Shown piece after piece: positions 1 through 9,212 of a DNA stretch of 64,000 nucleotides; position 1 is the first letter of the stretch, and the number at the start of each line of letters is the position of its first letter. Location: NCBI RefSeq assembly GCF_000092205.1, contig NC_014216.1, positions 1,273,742 through 1,337,741 on the forward strand, given 5' to 3'. Origin of the DNA: Desulfurivibrio alkaliphilus AHT 2. GTDB taxonomy: Bacteria > Desulfobacterota > Desulfobulbia > Desulfobulbales > Desulfurivibrionaceae. The notes beneath the pieces are model-generated. The model was not told the DNA's origin and made no database searches. It saw nothing but the letters and a program-made list of their open reading frames with translations. The position numbers were made by a program, and so were the translations under genes.

Positions 1-1035
1 GCCCAGGCTTATTTCCATTTTACGAAAAAACTCCCGCCCCGGGCCGGCCACCCACTGGCCCCGAACCGCGTCGGGCTCCTCGGCGGGAACCTGCCAGAAG
101 GCCTCAAAACCCCGAAAATGGTCAATCCGGACAATATCGGCCTGCGCGAACTGGTGGGCGAATCGCCTCTGCCACCATCGATGCAGGCTCTTTTGCACCG
201 TCGCCCCTCCTCCGTGCCAGCGAAATAGCGGATTGCCCCAGCGCTGGCCGGTGGCACTGAAATAATCCGGCGGCACCCCGGCCACATGGGTGGGCCGGTG
301 GGTTTTGGGGTCCAGCAGGAAACATTCCGGCCAGGCCCACACCTCGGCACTGTCCAGGGCCACGTAGATGGGCAGGTCACCGATCAAACTAATCCCGCGG
401 GCCGCCGCATGGGCGTGCAGTTGTTGCCACTGGCGGTAAAAGATAAACTGGACGAATTCGTGATAGTCGATTCGGGCCGCCAACCGCCGCCGCTGTTCCG
501 CCAGGGCCGCCGGTTCCCGTCGCGCCAGAGGCTCGGGCCAGTCATACCAGGGCAGGCCCTGTTGCTCTTCGTGGATACTGATGAACAGAGCGTAATCCGC
601 CAGCCAGGGATGACCGGCCTTAAATTCAGCCAGTTGCCCGGCCAACTCACTTTCCTGCGACTGCCGCTCAAAGAGGGCAAAAGCCTCGGCCAGCACCTGC
701 TCCTTGAAGGCGCGCACTTGAGCAAAATCCACCAGGTACTCGGAAAACTCCGGGGCCGAGCGCAGCGACTCATCGCCAAGCAGGCCCTCTTCCCGCAGCC
801 CTTCAAGGCTGATCAGCAAGTTGTTACCGGCAAAGGCGGAAAGCCCCATGTACGGCGAATTATCCAGGCCGGGGCTGGTGGGACACAGCGGCAGAAACTG
901 CCAGTAGCTCTGCCCGGCGGCGGCCAGAAAGTCCACAAAGGCATGGGCCTGGGGGCCCAGTTCGCCGATCCCGTAAGGGCCCGGCAGGGAGGTTATGTGC
1001 AGCAGAACACCACTTCCACGGTGGAAATCCGTCAA
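1..1035 (-). CDS. malQ: 4-alpha-glucanotransferase (amylomaltase), 5' part; continues past left edge
   Basis: Transfers alpha-1,4-glucan segments between maltodextrins or to glucose (GH77), in the cytoplasm. Reading the minus strand gives 345 codons open to the edge. Near the N-terminus there is GVLLHITSLPGPYGIGELG, then QSYWQFLPLCPTSPG, later LDPKTHRPTHVAGVPPDYFS followed by GQRWGNPLFRW, and VRIDHFRGFEAFWQVP, which holds the GH77 nucleophile aspartate region. All are typical of MalQ. The start is taken as TTG because AGGAG lies eight bases upstream and the family N-terminus begins a few residues later; no ATG fits. The last roughly 150 residues lie outside the window. It is divergent from rpoD across an AT-richer gap. 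No other glycogen gene is visible here. The family call is secure, the start less so. Confidence 0.9.
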   Translation of the reverse strand, partial: MTDFHRGSGVLLHITSLPGPYGIGELGPQAHAFVDFLAAAGQSYWQFLPLCPTSPGLDNSPYMGLSAFAGNNLLISLEGLREEGLLGDESLRSAPEFSEYLVDFAQVRAFKEQVLAEAFALFERQSQESELAGQLAEFKAGHPWLADYALFISIHEEQQGLPWYDWPEPLARREPAALAEQRRRLAARIDYHEFVQFIFYRQWQQLHAHAAARGISLIGDLPIYVALDSAEVWAWPECFLLDPKTHRPTHVAGVPPDYFSATGQRWGNPLFRWHGGGATVQKSLHRWWQRRFAHQFAQADIVRIDHFRGFEAFWQVPAEEPDAVRGQWVAGPGREFFRKMEISLG

Positions 1036-1467
1036 AACACCGCTCCTGGCAACAAAGGGATAATGGTCGGCGTCGCAAAAAACCACGCCGCCGACCGGGC
1101 ACCCTTTGTAACTAGTTGTTCTCGCGTTACCGACCAACCAGTTTGGTGGTTTTTTGCGAGGCTATCATTATGCTGGGTCCAGCACTCATTGGAAATAAAA
1201 TCGTTACACTGGGAGATGGACCCATGATAAAATGACTTTGCAACGTTTGACAGCATACCATCGAACAAGATATCAGTCCAAGATGAATATCCACACTGTT
1301 CCACCAAACTGCAATTTTCTAATTTTCCCCTTGCTCTTTAAGCAAACAATTATTAATGTATAGTGTTCGACGAAACTACACTTTGTGGGGCCTCAGCCCC
1401 CTGCAGGATCAGCCGGGCCACCCCGTGTGTGCTTGAGATAACCGCCACAAACCAGGAGAAAAGCCAA
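1036..1467. other. Divergent intergenic region between malQ and rpoD
   Basis: AT-rich compared with its surroundings and without a convincing gene. It should hold both promoters. On the plus strand TATAGT at 1359-1364 is a good -10 but has no matching -35; TTGCTC at 1331-1336 with TAATGT 17 bases on is a weak alternative. A compact near-palindrome TGCTGGGTCCAGCA at 1171-1184 could be a regulator site. The short minus-strand frame at 1032-1307 has no family features. Confidence 0.4.
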
Positions 1468-2805
1468 GTGTCCGCCAATATTAAAAACAAGTTGCTTGAA
1501 GCCGGCAAGGACGACGGCTGCATCACCCTTTCCTTCCTGAACGATCTGATTCCCGACGACAAAGATCCCGACGCCATAGATGGCATTTTCGACTTCCTGC
1601 AGGAACACAACATCGAGGTTATCACCCACGACAAGCACGGCGGCAAGAAAAACCTGGACGGCAAACGTCTTGACGACAAAGATCAGGACGATTCTTCCGA
1701 CATGGAAGACGAAGAGCCGCTGGCCGCGAAAATGGCCGGTCGCGAGGACCTGGCCGAACCCGAGGAAACCACCACCACCTACCTCCGGGAGATGGGCCAG
1801 TTCGACCTGCTGACCCCGGAAGAGGAAGAGAAATATTCCAAAACCATTCGGGAAGGCTTCAACGCCATCATCAGCGCCATCCGTAAAGACCGCTCCGGCC
1901 TGGCGGAGATGAAGGAACTGGCGGAACGCATTGACATGTGGGAAAAGCGGGACCCCACCCTGAAGCCCAAAAAACAGCACCTCAACAACATGGTGCGCAG
2001 CATGACCGCCATCTGCCACAAATACCCGGACAAAAAGCGGTTGCGCCAGTGCTACTGCCGGATCGAGCTTTACGCGCGCTCCATTGAAGTGGCCAAGGAC
2101 GCCATGATCAAGGCCAACCTGCGGCTGGTGGTGAGCATAGCCAAGCGTTACATGCACCAGGGCCTGACCCTGGCCGACCTGATCCAGGAAGGCAACCTGG
2201 GCCTGATGCGGGCGGTGTTCCGCTTCGACTACACCAAGGGCAACAAATTCAGCACCTATGCCAGCTGGTGGATCCGCCAGGCCATTACCCGGGCCATCTT
2301 GGACAAGACCCGCACCATCCGCCTTCCGGTCCACTTTCTGGAGTTGCGCAGCCAATTTTTCAAGGCCTTTTACTCCCTGCTCAAAGAGTTGGGCCGGGAG
2401 CCGACCCCGGCGGAGATCTCGGAAAAAACCGGCCTGCCCATGGAGAAGATCCTGGCCATCTTCGAGGCCTCCCGCGAGCCCATCTCCCTGGAAACACCGG
2501 TGGGCGACGATGATTCCACCCTGGGCGACTTCCTGGAGAATCAGGAGTCGGTTTCGCCCTACGAAGCGGTCAAGGGCAATCAACTGGCCGAGCGGGTTAC
2601 CACCATCCTCTCCACCTTGAGCCCGCGGGAGGAAAAAATCATCCGGCTGCGCTTCGGCATCGGCGAAGACGCCGAATATACCCTGGAAGAGATCGGCAAA
2701 CGCTTCAACGTTTCCCGGGAACGCATTCGCCAGATTGAAAAAAAGGCTTTGAACCGGCTGCGCCATTCCAGCCGCCGGGAAAAGCTGAAAAACTTCCTCG
2801 ATTAG
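1468..2805 (+). CDS. rpoD: RNA polymerase primary-type sigma-70 factor RpoD, compact form
   Basis: Directs core RNA polymerase to -35/-10 promoters. The 445-residue protein has a region 1.1-like N-terminus (1-55), an acidic linker (65-100), region 1.2 (TYLREMGQ near 104), regions 2.1-2.4 (DAMIKANLRLVVSIAKRYMH; KFSTYASWWIRQAITRAILD near 260-279; TRTIRLPVH), region 3, DDSTLGDFLEN near 348-358, and region 4 with the helix-turn-helix VSRERIRQIEKKALNRLR (415-432). The non-conserved insert between 1.2 and 2.1 is only about 70 residues, so the protein is shorter than many proteobacterial RpoD proteins. The GTG start was chosen because AGGAG sits nine bases upstream and the next residues begin region 1.1; longer readings have no ribosome site. 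comEC follows after 13 bases. It could be a second, RpoD-like group 2 factor, but region 1.1 argues for the primary one. Confidence 0.87.
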   Translation: MSANIKNKLLEAGKDDGCITLSFLNDLIPDDKDPDAIDGIFDFLQEHNIEVITHDKHGGKKNLDGKRLDDKDQDDSSDMEDEEPLAAKMAGREDLAEPEETTTTYLREMGQFDLLTPEEEEKYSKTIREGFNAIISAIRKDRSGLAEMKELAERIDMWEKRDPTLKPKKQHLNNMVRSMTAICHKYPDKKRLRQCYCRIELYARSIEVAKDAMIKANLRLVVSIAKRYMHQGLTLADLIQEGNLGLMRAVFRFDYTKGNKFSTYASWWIRQAITRAILDKTRTIRLPVHFLELRSQFFKAFYSLLKELGREPTPAEISEKTGLPMEKILAIFEASREPISLETPVGDDDSTLGDFLENQESVSPYEAVKGNQLAERVTTILSTLSPREEKIIRLRFGIGEDAEYTLEEIGKRFNVSRERIRQIEKKALNRLRHSSRREKLKNFLD

Positions 2806-2818
2806 ACCGGGGCAGCCA

Positions 2819-5383
2819 GTGGCCGCCCCTGACCCCGCCGGCACCCACCTGCATGGCCGCCTGATTCTGCCGGCCCTGGCTTTCGCCGCCGGCATAGCCG
2901 CTGCCCATCGCCTGGGCTTACCGCCAGCGGCCGTCGCCCTTCCCTCCCTCGCCGGCCTGCTGCTGTTGCTGGGAGGGTTGTTGCTGAGGAAGGGGATGCT
3001 TGCCTGGAAGCCGGCCCTGCCCCGGCCCCTTCCGCTTTTCTCCGGGCTGTTGCTGCTGATCTTCTTTACCGCCGGCCACCAGCTGGCCCAGCCCCAACTG
3101 ACCCTGCCCACCGATCCCGATCACCTTTACAACCTGTTGCCGGCCCAGGAACAGCGCGACCCGGCCCACCTAACTGCGGACCTGTCCCATGATGTGGTGC
3201 TGGTGGGCGTTTTACAGGAGCTGCCGCGACAAAGCGGCCCCCGCACCAGGCTGGTCGTGGCGGCGGAAGAGTTGCACCGGCCGGAGGCAACTTTGCCCGC
3301 CCGGGGCCTGGTTCAACTTACCCTCAACGGTCATCCGGAGCAGGAGATCAGGCCTGGCGAGCGGCTGCTGGTCCGAACCCGGCTGGGGCCGGTGCGGGCC
3401 TTTACCGTCCCGGGGGCCTTTGATTACCGGCAGTTTTTAGCCCACCGCGGGATTCATCTAAGCGGCTGGGTGGCCGACCCCCTGCAACTGGCGCCAGTGA
3501 AGGAAATTGCCCCGGAAAAGCTGGGGCACCGACTGGCTTATCTGCCGGAACGGCTGCGTACCGGAGCCGGCCAGCGACTGGAGCATTATCTGGCGGGAGA
3601 AGATAATCTGCCGGTGCTCAGGGCCTTGCTCATCGGCGATCGCAGCGGCATCGCCGCCGACACCCTGGAGGCCTTCAAGGCCGGCGGCGCCATGCACCTG
3701 TTGGCCATTTCCGGCATGCACCTGGGGCTGATCGCCCTGCTCAGCATGGCCGCCCTGGAGTGGCTGCTCAAACGCTCCCCTTACCTGCTGCAAGCCCTGC
3801 ATGTCCGCAAGGCCGCCCTGTTGCTGGCCTTACTCCCCATTGTCGGCTATGCCCTGATCACCGGCCTGCAACCGCCCGCCCAGCGGGCCCTGATCATGAC
3901 GCTGGTGTTCATCGGCGCCGTGCTTTGCAATCGCCAATGGTGCAGCCTCAACAACCTGGCCCTGGCTGGGCTGATCATCCTGGCGCTGGACCCGCCGGCC
4001 CTGTTCGGCGCTTCTTTTCAGCTTTCCTTTGCCGCCACCGCCGGCATCATCATGCTGGTGCCATCCCTGCAGGATCGCTACCGGGAGGCAACCACCCCGG
4101 GCCGCCGACTGCTCTTCTGGGTCATAACCAGCCTGCTGGTCTCGGCGGTGGCCACCCTGGTCACCGCCCCGCTGGCCATGCACCATTTTCACCGGGTTTC
4201 GCTGCTCAGCCCGCTGACCACCCTGCTGGCCACCCCCTTAATCTTCTTCTGGACCCTGCCGCTGGCCCTTATCGGTCTGGCCCTGAGCACCTTCGGCCAA
4301 GCCGGCGTCTTGGGCTGGCTGGCCGGAATTCTGCTAACCGCCGCCAGCCGTGGCCTTGACCTTACCGTGACCATGACCGTCTGGCTGGCCGAACTGCCCG
4401 GCAGCTTTTTTTACTTTGCCCCGCCATCGGTGGCGGAGTTTGCCGCCTGGGGGATCTTACTGACCACCCTGGCCCTGCTACGCCGCCACCTGCTCTTCCC
4501 GGTAACGGCCGCCACGATGGTCCTGCTGCTGCTCCTGCTGCCCGTTTACCATCAATGGCAACGGCAGCAGGATACCGGCAGCCGGGTCAGTTTCATCGAG
4601 GTGGGCCACGGCAACGCCACCGTGGTCGAGATGCCGGGCAACCGTATCATTCTGGTGGATGGCGGCGGCCCGGCCACCCTGACCACCAACGTAGGAGAAC
4701 AACTGATCGCCCCCTTTCTCCGGCGGCAACGCATCAGGCGCCTGGAGTCGGTGGTGATCAGCCACCCCCACGCCGACCATTACAATGGCATCCCTTTTCT
4801 CCTGCGCCACTTCCGGCCCCAAACGCTCTGGGTCAACGGCCATACGGAAGGCCGGCGGGATTATGATGCGTTACTGAAGCTGGCCGGGGAACTGGGGGTG
4901 GAAATCAGAGTTCCGGAGGCCGGAGAAATCCTGGCCGCCGGAGAAAATTTTTCTTTGATCAACCTCAGCGACTTTCACCGGCGGCCGGCCGCCACCTTTG
5001 AGCCGCCCCTGGAAGACCGGGTCAATGACCAGAGCCTGATCATCAGCTACCGTCACCAGAAATTTTCCCTGCTACTGCCGGGCGATATCAGCAAAGGCCA
5101 GGAACGGCGCCTGCTTGCCGAAATGGCCGCCGAAAACCCCAAAACCGGCCATCTGCTCTTGGCCGCCTCCCACCACGGCCGGGCCACCTCCATGGCCCCG
5201 GAGTTCATCGCGGCGGTAAACCCGGCCTTTATCGCGGTTTCCGACGACCAGCGCCGCACCGATTACCAAAGGGTGGCAAAATGGCAACAAACCGGCACCA
5301 CCGTTCTCACCACCGGCCGCCACGGCACCATCACCTGCGACAACCGCCAGGAACCGGTTTGCGCCCCAGCCCTGAAAAGGTAA
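2819..5383 (+). CDS. comEC: ComEC/Rec2 competence channel protein
   Basis: Inner-membrane channel that carries single-stranded DNA into the cytoplasm during natural transformation. The 854 residues show the full three-part plan: N-terminal membrane helices plus a soluble DUF4131-like domain (1-230), the Competence membrane domain with LLAISGMHLGLIALLSM near 295 and many hydrophobic helices to about 580, and a C-terminal metallo-beta-lactamase-like domain beginning near SFIEVGHGNATVVEM, with LVDGGG and the metal motif SHPHADHYNG and later ASHHGR. It starts at GTG 13 bases after the rpoD stop, with only a weak ribosome site, so the true start may be slightly downstream. It converges on pilT with a hairpin between, and PilT-driven pili are what usually feed ComEC. 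Confidence 0.93.
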   Translation: MAAPDPAGTHLHGRLILPALAFAAGIAAAHRLGLPPAAVALPSLAGLLLLLGGLLLRKGMLAWKPALPRPLPLFSGLLLLIFFTAGHQLAQPQLTLPTDPDHLYNLLPAQEQRDPAHLTADLSHDVVLVGVLQELPRQSGPRTRLVVAAEELHRPEATLPARGLVQLTLNGHPEQEIRPGERLLVRTRLGPVRAFTVPGAFDYRQFLAHRGIHLSGWVADPLQLAPVKEIAPEKLGHRLAYLPERLRTGAGQRLEHYLAGEDNLPVLRALLIGDRSGIAADTLEAFKAGGAMHLLAISGMHLGLIALLSMAALEWLLKRSPYLLQALHVRKAALLLALLPIVGYALITGLQPPAQRALIMTLVFIGAVLCNRQWCSLNNLALAGLIILALDPPALFGASFQLSFAATAGIIMLVPSLQDRYREATTPGRRLLFWVITSLLVSAVATLVTAPLAMHHFHRVSLLSPLTTLLATPLIFFWTLPLALIGLALSTFGQAGVLGWLAGILLTAASRGLDLTVTMTVWLAELPGSFFYFAPPSVAEFAAWGILLTTLALLRRHLLFPVTAATMVLLLLLLPVYHQWQRQQDTGSRVSFIEVGHGNATVVEMPGNRIILVDGGGPATLTTNVGEQLIAPFLRRQRIRRLESVVISHPHADHYNGIPFLLRHFRPQTLWVNGHTEGRRDYDALLKLAGELGVEIRVPEAGEILAAGENFSLINLSDFHRRPAATFEPPLEDRVNDQSLIISYRHQKFSLLLPGDISKGQERRLLAEMAAENPKTGHLLLAASHHGRATSMAPEFIAAVNPAFIAVSDDQRRTDYQRVAKWQQTGTTVLTTGRHGTITCDNRQEPVCAPALKR

Positions 5384-5453
5384 GCGGTCCCGGACCAAGC
5401 GGAACGTTACCCGAGGCAAGTTATCAGACGAAGAACAAGAGGATGAGGATAGG

Positions 5454-5478
5454 GTAAACGGTGATCAGCACCGTTTAC
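5454..5478. terminator. Perfect hairpin between convergent comEC and pilT
   Basis: GTAAACGGTG and CACCGTTTAC form a perfect 10-bp stem around the loop ATCAG. It abuts the pilT stop codon and lies 70 bases after the comEC stop, so it can end transcripts from both sides, although no long T-run follows. Its ends, GTAA(N)CG...CAGCACCG, resemble the termini of the dispersed palindromic repeats elsewhere in the window. Confidence 0.55.
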
Positions 5479-6560
5479 TAGGCGTCGGTGAAATCCGCCG
5501 GCGGGGTTTTCAGGTACTGCACGAACTTGCTTTTCTCGATGGCGTTGACATAGGCATCTTCCCCGGAAATCCAGCCTTTTTGCAATACATCCATAATGGC
5601 GTCATCCAGGGTTTGCATGCCGAATTTTTTGCCGGTCTGCATGGCCGAGGGAATCTGGTAGGTCTTGCCTTCCCGGATCAGGTTGCGCACCGCCGGGGTG
5701 CAGATCAGGATCTCCAGGGCGGCACAGCGCCCTTTTTTATCGATGCGTTTAAAGAGGTTCTGGGAAACCACCGCTTTCAGCGCGTCGGCCAGGGTAGAAC
5801 GGACCTGGGCCTGCTGACTGGCAGGAAAAATTTCGATGATCCGATCCACGGTCTTGTTGGCGTTCAGGGTGTGCAGGGTGCCAAAAACCAGGTGCCCGGT
5901 CATGGCCGCCTCCATGGCCAGCGCGATGGTTTCCAGATCCCGCATTTCGCCCACCAGAATAATGTCCGGATCCTCGCGCAGGGCACCGCGCAGGGCGGCG
6001 GAAAAGCTCTGGGTATGCAGGCCCACCTCACGGTGGTTGACGATGCAATTGTGGCTCTTGTGCACAAATTCTATGGGGTCTTCGATGGTAAGGATATGGT
6101 CCTTGCGGGTCTTATTGGCCTGATCAATAATGGCCGCCAGGGTCGTCGATTTACCGCTGCCGGTGGGACCGGTAACCAGCACCAGCCCCTTGGGCAGAGT
6201 GGCCAGGCGAGAAACCACGGCCGGCAACCCCAACTGCTCACAGCTTAGAATCTCACTGGGGATCTCCCGAAAAACAGCGCCGATCCCGTTTTTTTGCATA
6301 AAAAGGTTACCCCGGTAACGGGCCAGCCCCGTTATTTCGTAACCAAAATCGATATCGCCGGTTTCCTCGAATACCTTAATCTTTTCTTCCGAAACGATCT
6401 CGTAGAGCATCGACTTTAGCGCATCGTTTTCCATCACATTATATTTAACCTTCTCCATATCCCCGCGAATCCGCAGTACCGGTTGCTGACCCGCTACCAT
6501 GTGAAGGTCGGAAGCCCCCTGGTCGTTCATCAATTTAAAAAATGCATCGATCTGAGCCAT
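5478..6560 (-). CDS. pilT: Type IV pilus retraction ATPase PilT
   Basis: Hexameric cytoplasmic ATPase that depolymerises type IV pili for twitching and DNA uptake. The 360 residues contain an N-terminal PAS-like domain (SDLHMVAGQQPVLRIRGDM), Walker A GPTGSGKST at 131-139, the Asp box and Walker B region (ALREDPDIILVGEMRD), the His box (GTLHTLNA), and the PilT-specific C-terminus including AIRNLI-type sequence (AVRNLIREGK) and QTGKKFGMQTLDDAI. Length is that of PilT rather than PilB or PilU. The ATG was chosen because AAGGA precedes it and family proteins begin MAQIDAF; the open frame extends 34 codons further without support. No other pil gene is adjacent, so it is a lone retraction gene facing comEC. 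Confidence 0.93.
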   Translation of the reverse strand: MAQIDAFFKLMNDQGASDLHMVAGQQPVLRIRGDMEKVKYNVMENDALKSMLYEIVSEEKIKVFEETGDIDFGYEITGLARYRGNLFMQKNGIGAVFREIPSEILSCEQLGLPAVVSRLATLPKGLVLVTGPTGSGKSTTLAAIIDQANKTRKDHILTIEDPIEFVHKSHNCIVNHREVGLHTQSFSAALRGALREDPDIILVGEMRDLETIALAMEAAMTGHLVFGTLHTLNANKTVDRIIEIFPASQQAQVRSTLADALKAVVSQNLFKRIDKKGRCAALEILICTPAVRNLIREGKTYQIPSAMQTGKKFGMQTLDDAIMDVLQKGWISGEDAYVNAIEKSKFVQYLKTPPADFTDA

Positions 6561-6687
6561 GACAAAAGGTTCCTTTATGGTTAAATTTGTTTCGACGGGG
6601 CCACAAACGCCGCCGTAGCCGGAATCAGCCCGGCCACCGGCGGCTTGCTCTGGTGCCAGCAAAACCTTTCCGAATTTTTGGCCAAAG

Positions 6688-6719
6688 TTGTCAAATTTAC
6701 CCGGCTAGTGTGGTATAAT
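6688..6719 (+). promoter_or_regulatory. Extended -10 sigma-70 promoter before the PHP gene
   Basis: TATAAT is preceded by TG one base upstream (TGGTATAAT, 6711-6719), an extended -10 element that needs little from a -35. TTGTCA at 6688-6693 is upstream but 20 bases away. The transcript would start about 75 bases before the PHP gene. Confidence 0.6.
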
Positions 6720-6802
6720 AAGGATTCAATATCACAAAATATCGCCTCCTCGGCAAGCGTTTTTCTTGCCGGCCGCGACTTCAACGGCGGAACCACTGCT
6801 CC

Positions 6803-7708
6803 ATGAACTGGATAGACCTGCATACCCATTCAACCTTCTCCGACGGGGCCCTAACCCCGTCTGAGCTTGTCGACCTCGCCCTGCAGCGCGGTCTGCAGGC
6901 CCTGGCCCTGACCGACCACGACACCGTGGCCGGCCTGCCGGACTTTCTTGCCGCCGCCACCGATAAGCCGATTCAACTGATAGGGGGGATCGAGATCAGC
7001 GCCTGGCACAAGCTTGGCTCACTGCACATTCTCGGCTACGGCCTGAACCACAGCGACGCCGCCCTGGGCCGGACCCTGGCGGAACTCCAGCAGGCCCGCC
7101 ACCAGCGCAATCTGGACATCCTGACCAGGCTCAACGACCTGGGGATTGAGATCGACTATTTTGACCTGCAACACCAGGAAAACGGCCAGGTGGGCCGCCC
7201 CCATATCGCCCGGGCCCTGGTGCGCAAAGGAGTGGTGAACGGGTTTCAGGAGGCCTTTTACCGTTATCTCCGGCGGGGTTCGGCTGCTTACGTCAACAGT
7301 GCCCGCATCCATGCCCTGGATGCCATCCGGTTGATCAGCGCCGCCGGCGGGGCGCCGGTGCTGGCCCACCCGGCAGTCAATGATGCCGGCCTCAACCACC
7401 TGCCGGAACTGCTGCCGGAGTTGCGCCGGGCCGGGCTGGCGGGGCTGGAAATACATTATCCGGCCCACAACCACAAGCAGCACCAGCAGCTGCTGCGGCT
7501 GGCGGCTCAGCACCGCCTGCTGGTCACCGGCGGCACCGATTTCCACGAACCCATGGCCAACGGGGTGCCGCTGGGCGGCAACTGCCGCAGTGGTCGCACC
7601 CCGTACGCCTGTTATCAGGAGTTACGCGATTTTCTCGACCTGCAGGAGCAAAATCATACCTCTCTGGCCAACCCCCATCCTCAAAACTTGTCCGGGGAAA
7701 AAGCATGA
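6803..7708 (+). CDS. PHP-domain phosphoesterase (RNase AM/YciV-like)
   Basis: Metal-dependent phosphoesterase of the PHP superfamily. The 301 residues open with the metal motif DLHTHSTFSDG (5-15), followed by ALTDHDT, GIEISAW and HILGYG; PVLAHPAVN and TGGTDFHEP supply the later ligands. Characterised relatives of this length are the 5'-3' exoribonuclease RNase AM/YciV and 3',5'-nucleotide bisphosphate phosphatases, so either a role in rRNA 5' end trimming or pAp removal is possible. The second would fit a PAPS-using cell, but the sequence alone does not decide. The stop overlaps the start of the next regulator gene (ATGA), which indicates translational coupling. Confidence 0.85.
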   Translation: MNWIDLHTHSTFSDGALTPSELVDLALQRGLQALALTDHDTVAGLPDFLAAATDKPIQLIGGIEISAWHKLGSLHILGYGLNHSDAALGRTLAELQQARHQRNLDILTRLNDLGIEIDYFDLQHQENGQVGRPHIARALVRKGVVNGFQEAFYRYLRRGSAAYVNSARIHALDAIRLISAAGGAPVLAHPAVNDAGLNHLPELLPELRRAGLAGLEIHYPAHNHKQHQQLLRLAAQHRLLVTGGTDFHEPMANGVPLGGNCRSGRTPYACYQELRDFLDLQEQNHTSLANPHPQNLSGEKA

Positions 7709-9090
7709 AGACCATTCTGGTCGTCGATGACGAACCCAACTACCTGGTAATCCTCTCTGAATTGCTGCGGGATGAGGGGTATGAAACCTTCACCGCGGGT
7801 AGCGCCGAAGAAGGGCTGGAGATCGCCCGGCACACCGATCTCGACCTGATTATCACCGACATGCGGATGCCAGGGATGGACGGCCTGGAGCTGTTAAAAA
7901 CCATCAAGGGCATCAATCCGTCACTGCCGGTGATCATGATCACCGCCTTCGGGGAGGTGGACAAGGCAGTGGCCGCCATGCGGGCCGGAGCCTTCAATTA
8001 CCTCACCAAACCCTTTGACAACGACGAACTGCTGGTGAGCATCCGCAAGGCCCTGGAACACTACGAGGTGGTCCGCGAAAACACCCGACTGCGAGCCGAG
8101 ATCAGCGAGCGGACCTCTTATGCAAGCATGGTGGGCAAAAGTCATCGCATGCGGGAGATCTACGGCCTGATTGAAAAAGTAGCCCCCACCCCGACCTCGG
8201 TACTGATCACCGGGGAGTCCGGCACCGGCAAAGAGCTGGTGGCACGGGCGGTGCACAGCAACAGCCCGCGCAGCCAGGCCCCTTTTATCTCGATCAACTG
8301 TGCCGGCCTGCCGGAGAGTTTGTTGGAAAGCGAGCTTTTCGGGCATGAAAAAGGGGCCTTCACCGGCGCAGTGGCGCTGCGCAAAGGGCGCTTTGAACTG
8401 GCCGACGGGGGCACTTTGTTTTTGGATGAAGTGGGCGAGATGCCACTGAGCCTGCAGGCCAAGCTGTTACGGGTCATTCAGGAGCGAGCCTTTGAACGGG
8501 TCGGCGGCAGCCGCACCATCAGGGTAGAGGTGCGGCTCATTGCCGCCACCAACAAAGACCTGAAAGAAGAGGTTGAGGCCGGCAATTTTCGCGAAGACCT
8601 CTACTATCGCCTCAATGTGGTACATATCCACCTGCCCCCCCTGCGGGAAAGGACCGACGACATCCCCGCGCTGGCCCACCACTTCGTGGCCAAATTCGCC
8701 CGGGAACTGCATCGTCCCGGCCTGCAGATCATGCCGGAAACCATCAGCTTTCTAAGCACCCTGCCCTGGGAGGGCAATATCCGCGAGCTGGAAAACACCA
8801 TTGAGCGAGCCGCCGTGCTTTGCAGCAAAGAGCTGATCACCCCGGCTGACGTGCAACCGGAAAGCAGCGGCGATCAGCCATCCATCGGCTGGGGTGACAA
8901 CCTGCAGTTGGAGCAGCTCATCCCCCCCGAAACCCCTTTGCCGGAAATCATGAACACCATCGAGAAAAAGATGGTGGCCGAAGCCCTGGCCAAAGCCGAC
9001 CATGTGCAGACCCGGGCGGCCGACAGCCTGGGGATTACCAAAAGCCTGCTGCAGTACAAAATGAAAAAATACGGGCTGCAGAAAAAGTAA
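7705..9090 (+). CDS. NtrC-family sigma-54-dependent response regulator
   Basis: Two-component regulator that activates sigma-54 promoters. The 461 residues have a receiver domain with acidic pair DDE (8-10), phospho-acceptor Asp52 and Lys102; an AAA+ domain with Walker A GESGTGKE (170-177), the sigma-54 contact loop GAFTGA and GTLFLDEVGEM; and a C-terminal Fis-type helix-turn-helix ending QYKMKKYGLQ. All catalytic positions look intact. No histidine kinase is adjacent; the gene overlaps the PHP gene by four bases and is followed by two small envelope genes that may be part of the same transcript. The target genes cannot be read from the sequence. Confidence 0.93.
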   Translation: MKTILVVDDEPNYLVILSELLRDEGYETFTAGSAEEGLEIARHTDLDLIITDMRMPGMDGLELLKTIKGINPSLPVIMITAFGEVDKAVAAMRAGAFNYLTKPFDNDELLVSIRKALEHYEVVRENTRLRAEISERTSYASMVGKSHRMREIYGLIEKVAPTPTSVLITGESGTGKELVARAVHSNSPRSQAPFISINCAGLPESLLESELFGHEKGAFTGAVALRKGRFELADGGTLFLDEVGEMPLSLQAKLLRVIQERAFERVGGSRTIRVEVRLIAATNKDLKEEVEAGNFREDLYYRLNVVHIHLPPLRERTDDIPALAHHFVAKFARELHRPGLQIMPETISFLSTLPWEGNIRELENTIERAAVLCSKELITPADVQPESSGDQPSIGWGDNLQLEQLIPPETPLPEIMNTIEKKMVAEALAKADHVQTRAADSLGITKSLLQYKMKKYGLQKK

Positions 9091-9212
9091 TTCCGGCCGC
9101 AAAAATTTCCCACCCGACTCTTTCTGATTATCATCGGGATATGATAAACTGCCTGCATACTGCCGGCCTTACCGCCGAGCTCTCAACCAACCAGCCGCCG
9201 GGAGGAAAAATT

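Noticed and set aside
1131..1158. Possible terminator ACCAA-CCAGT-TTGGT followed by T-run
   Set aside because: Stem of only five pairs and no plus-strand gene upstream for it to terminate.
286..1227. 313-residue plus-strand open frame
   Set aside because: It is the reverse shadow of malQ, whose GH77 motifs read clearly on the minus strand.
1032..1307. 91-residue minus-strand frame upstream of malQ
   Set aside because: Overlaps the malQ start, has no ribosome site and no recognisable family.
1393..3111. 572-residue minus-strand open frame across rpoD and comEC
   Set aside because: Shadow of rpoD; low-complexity composition and no motifs.
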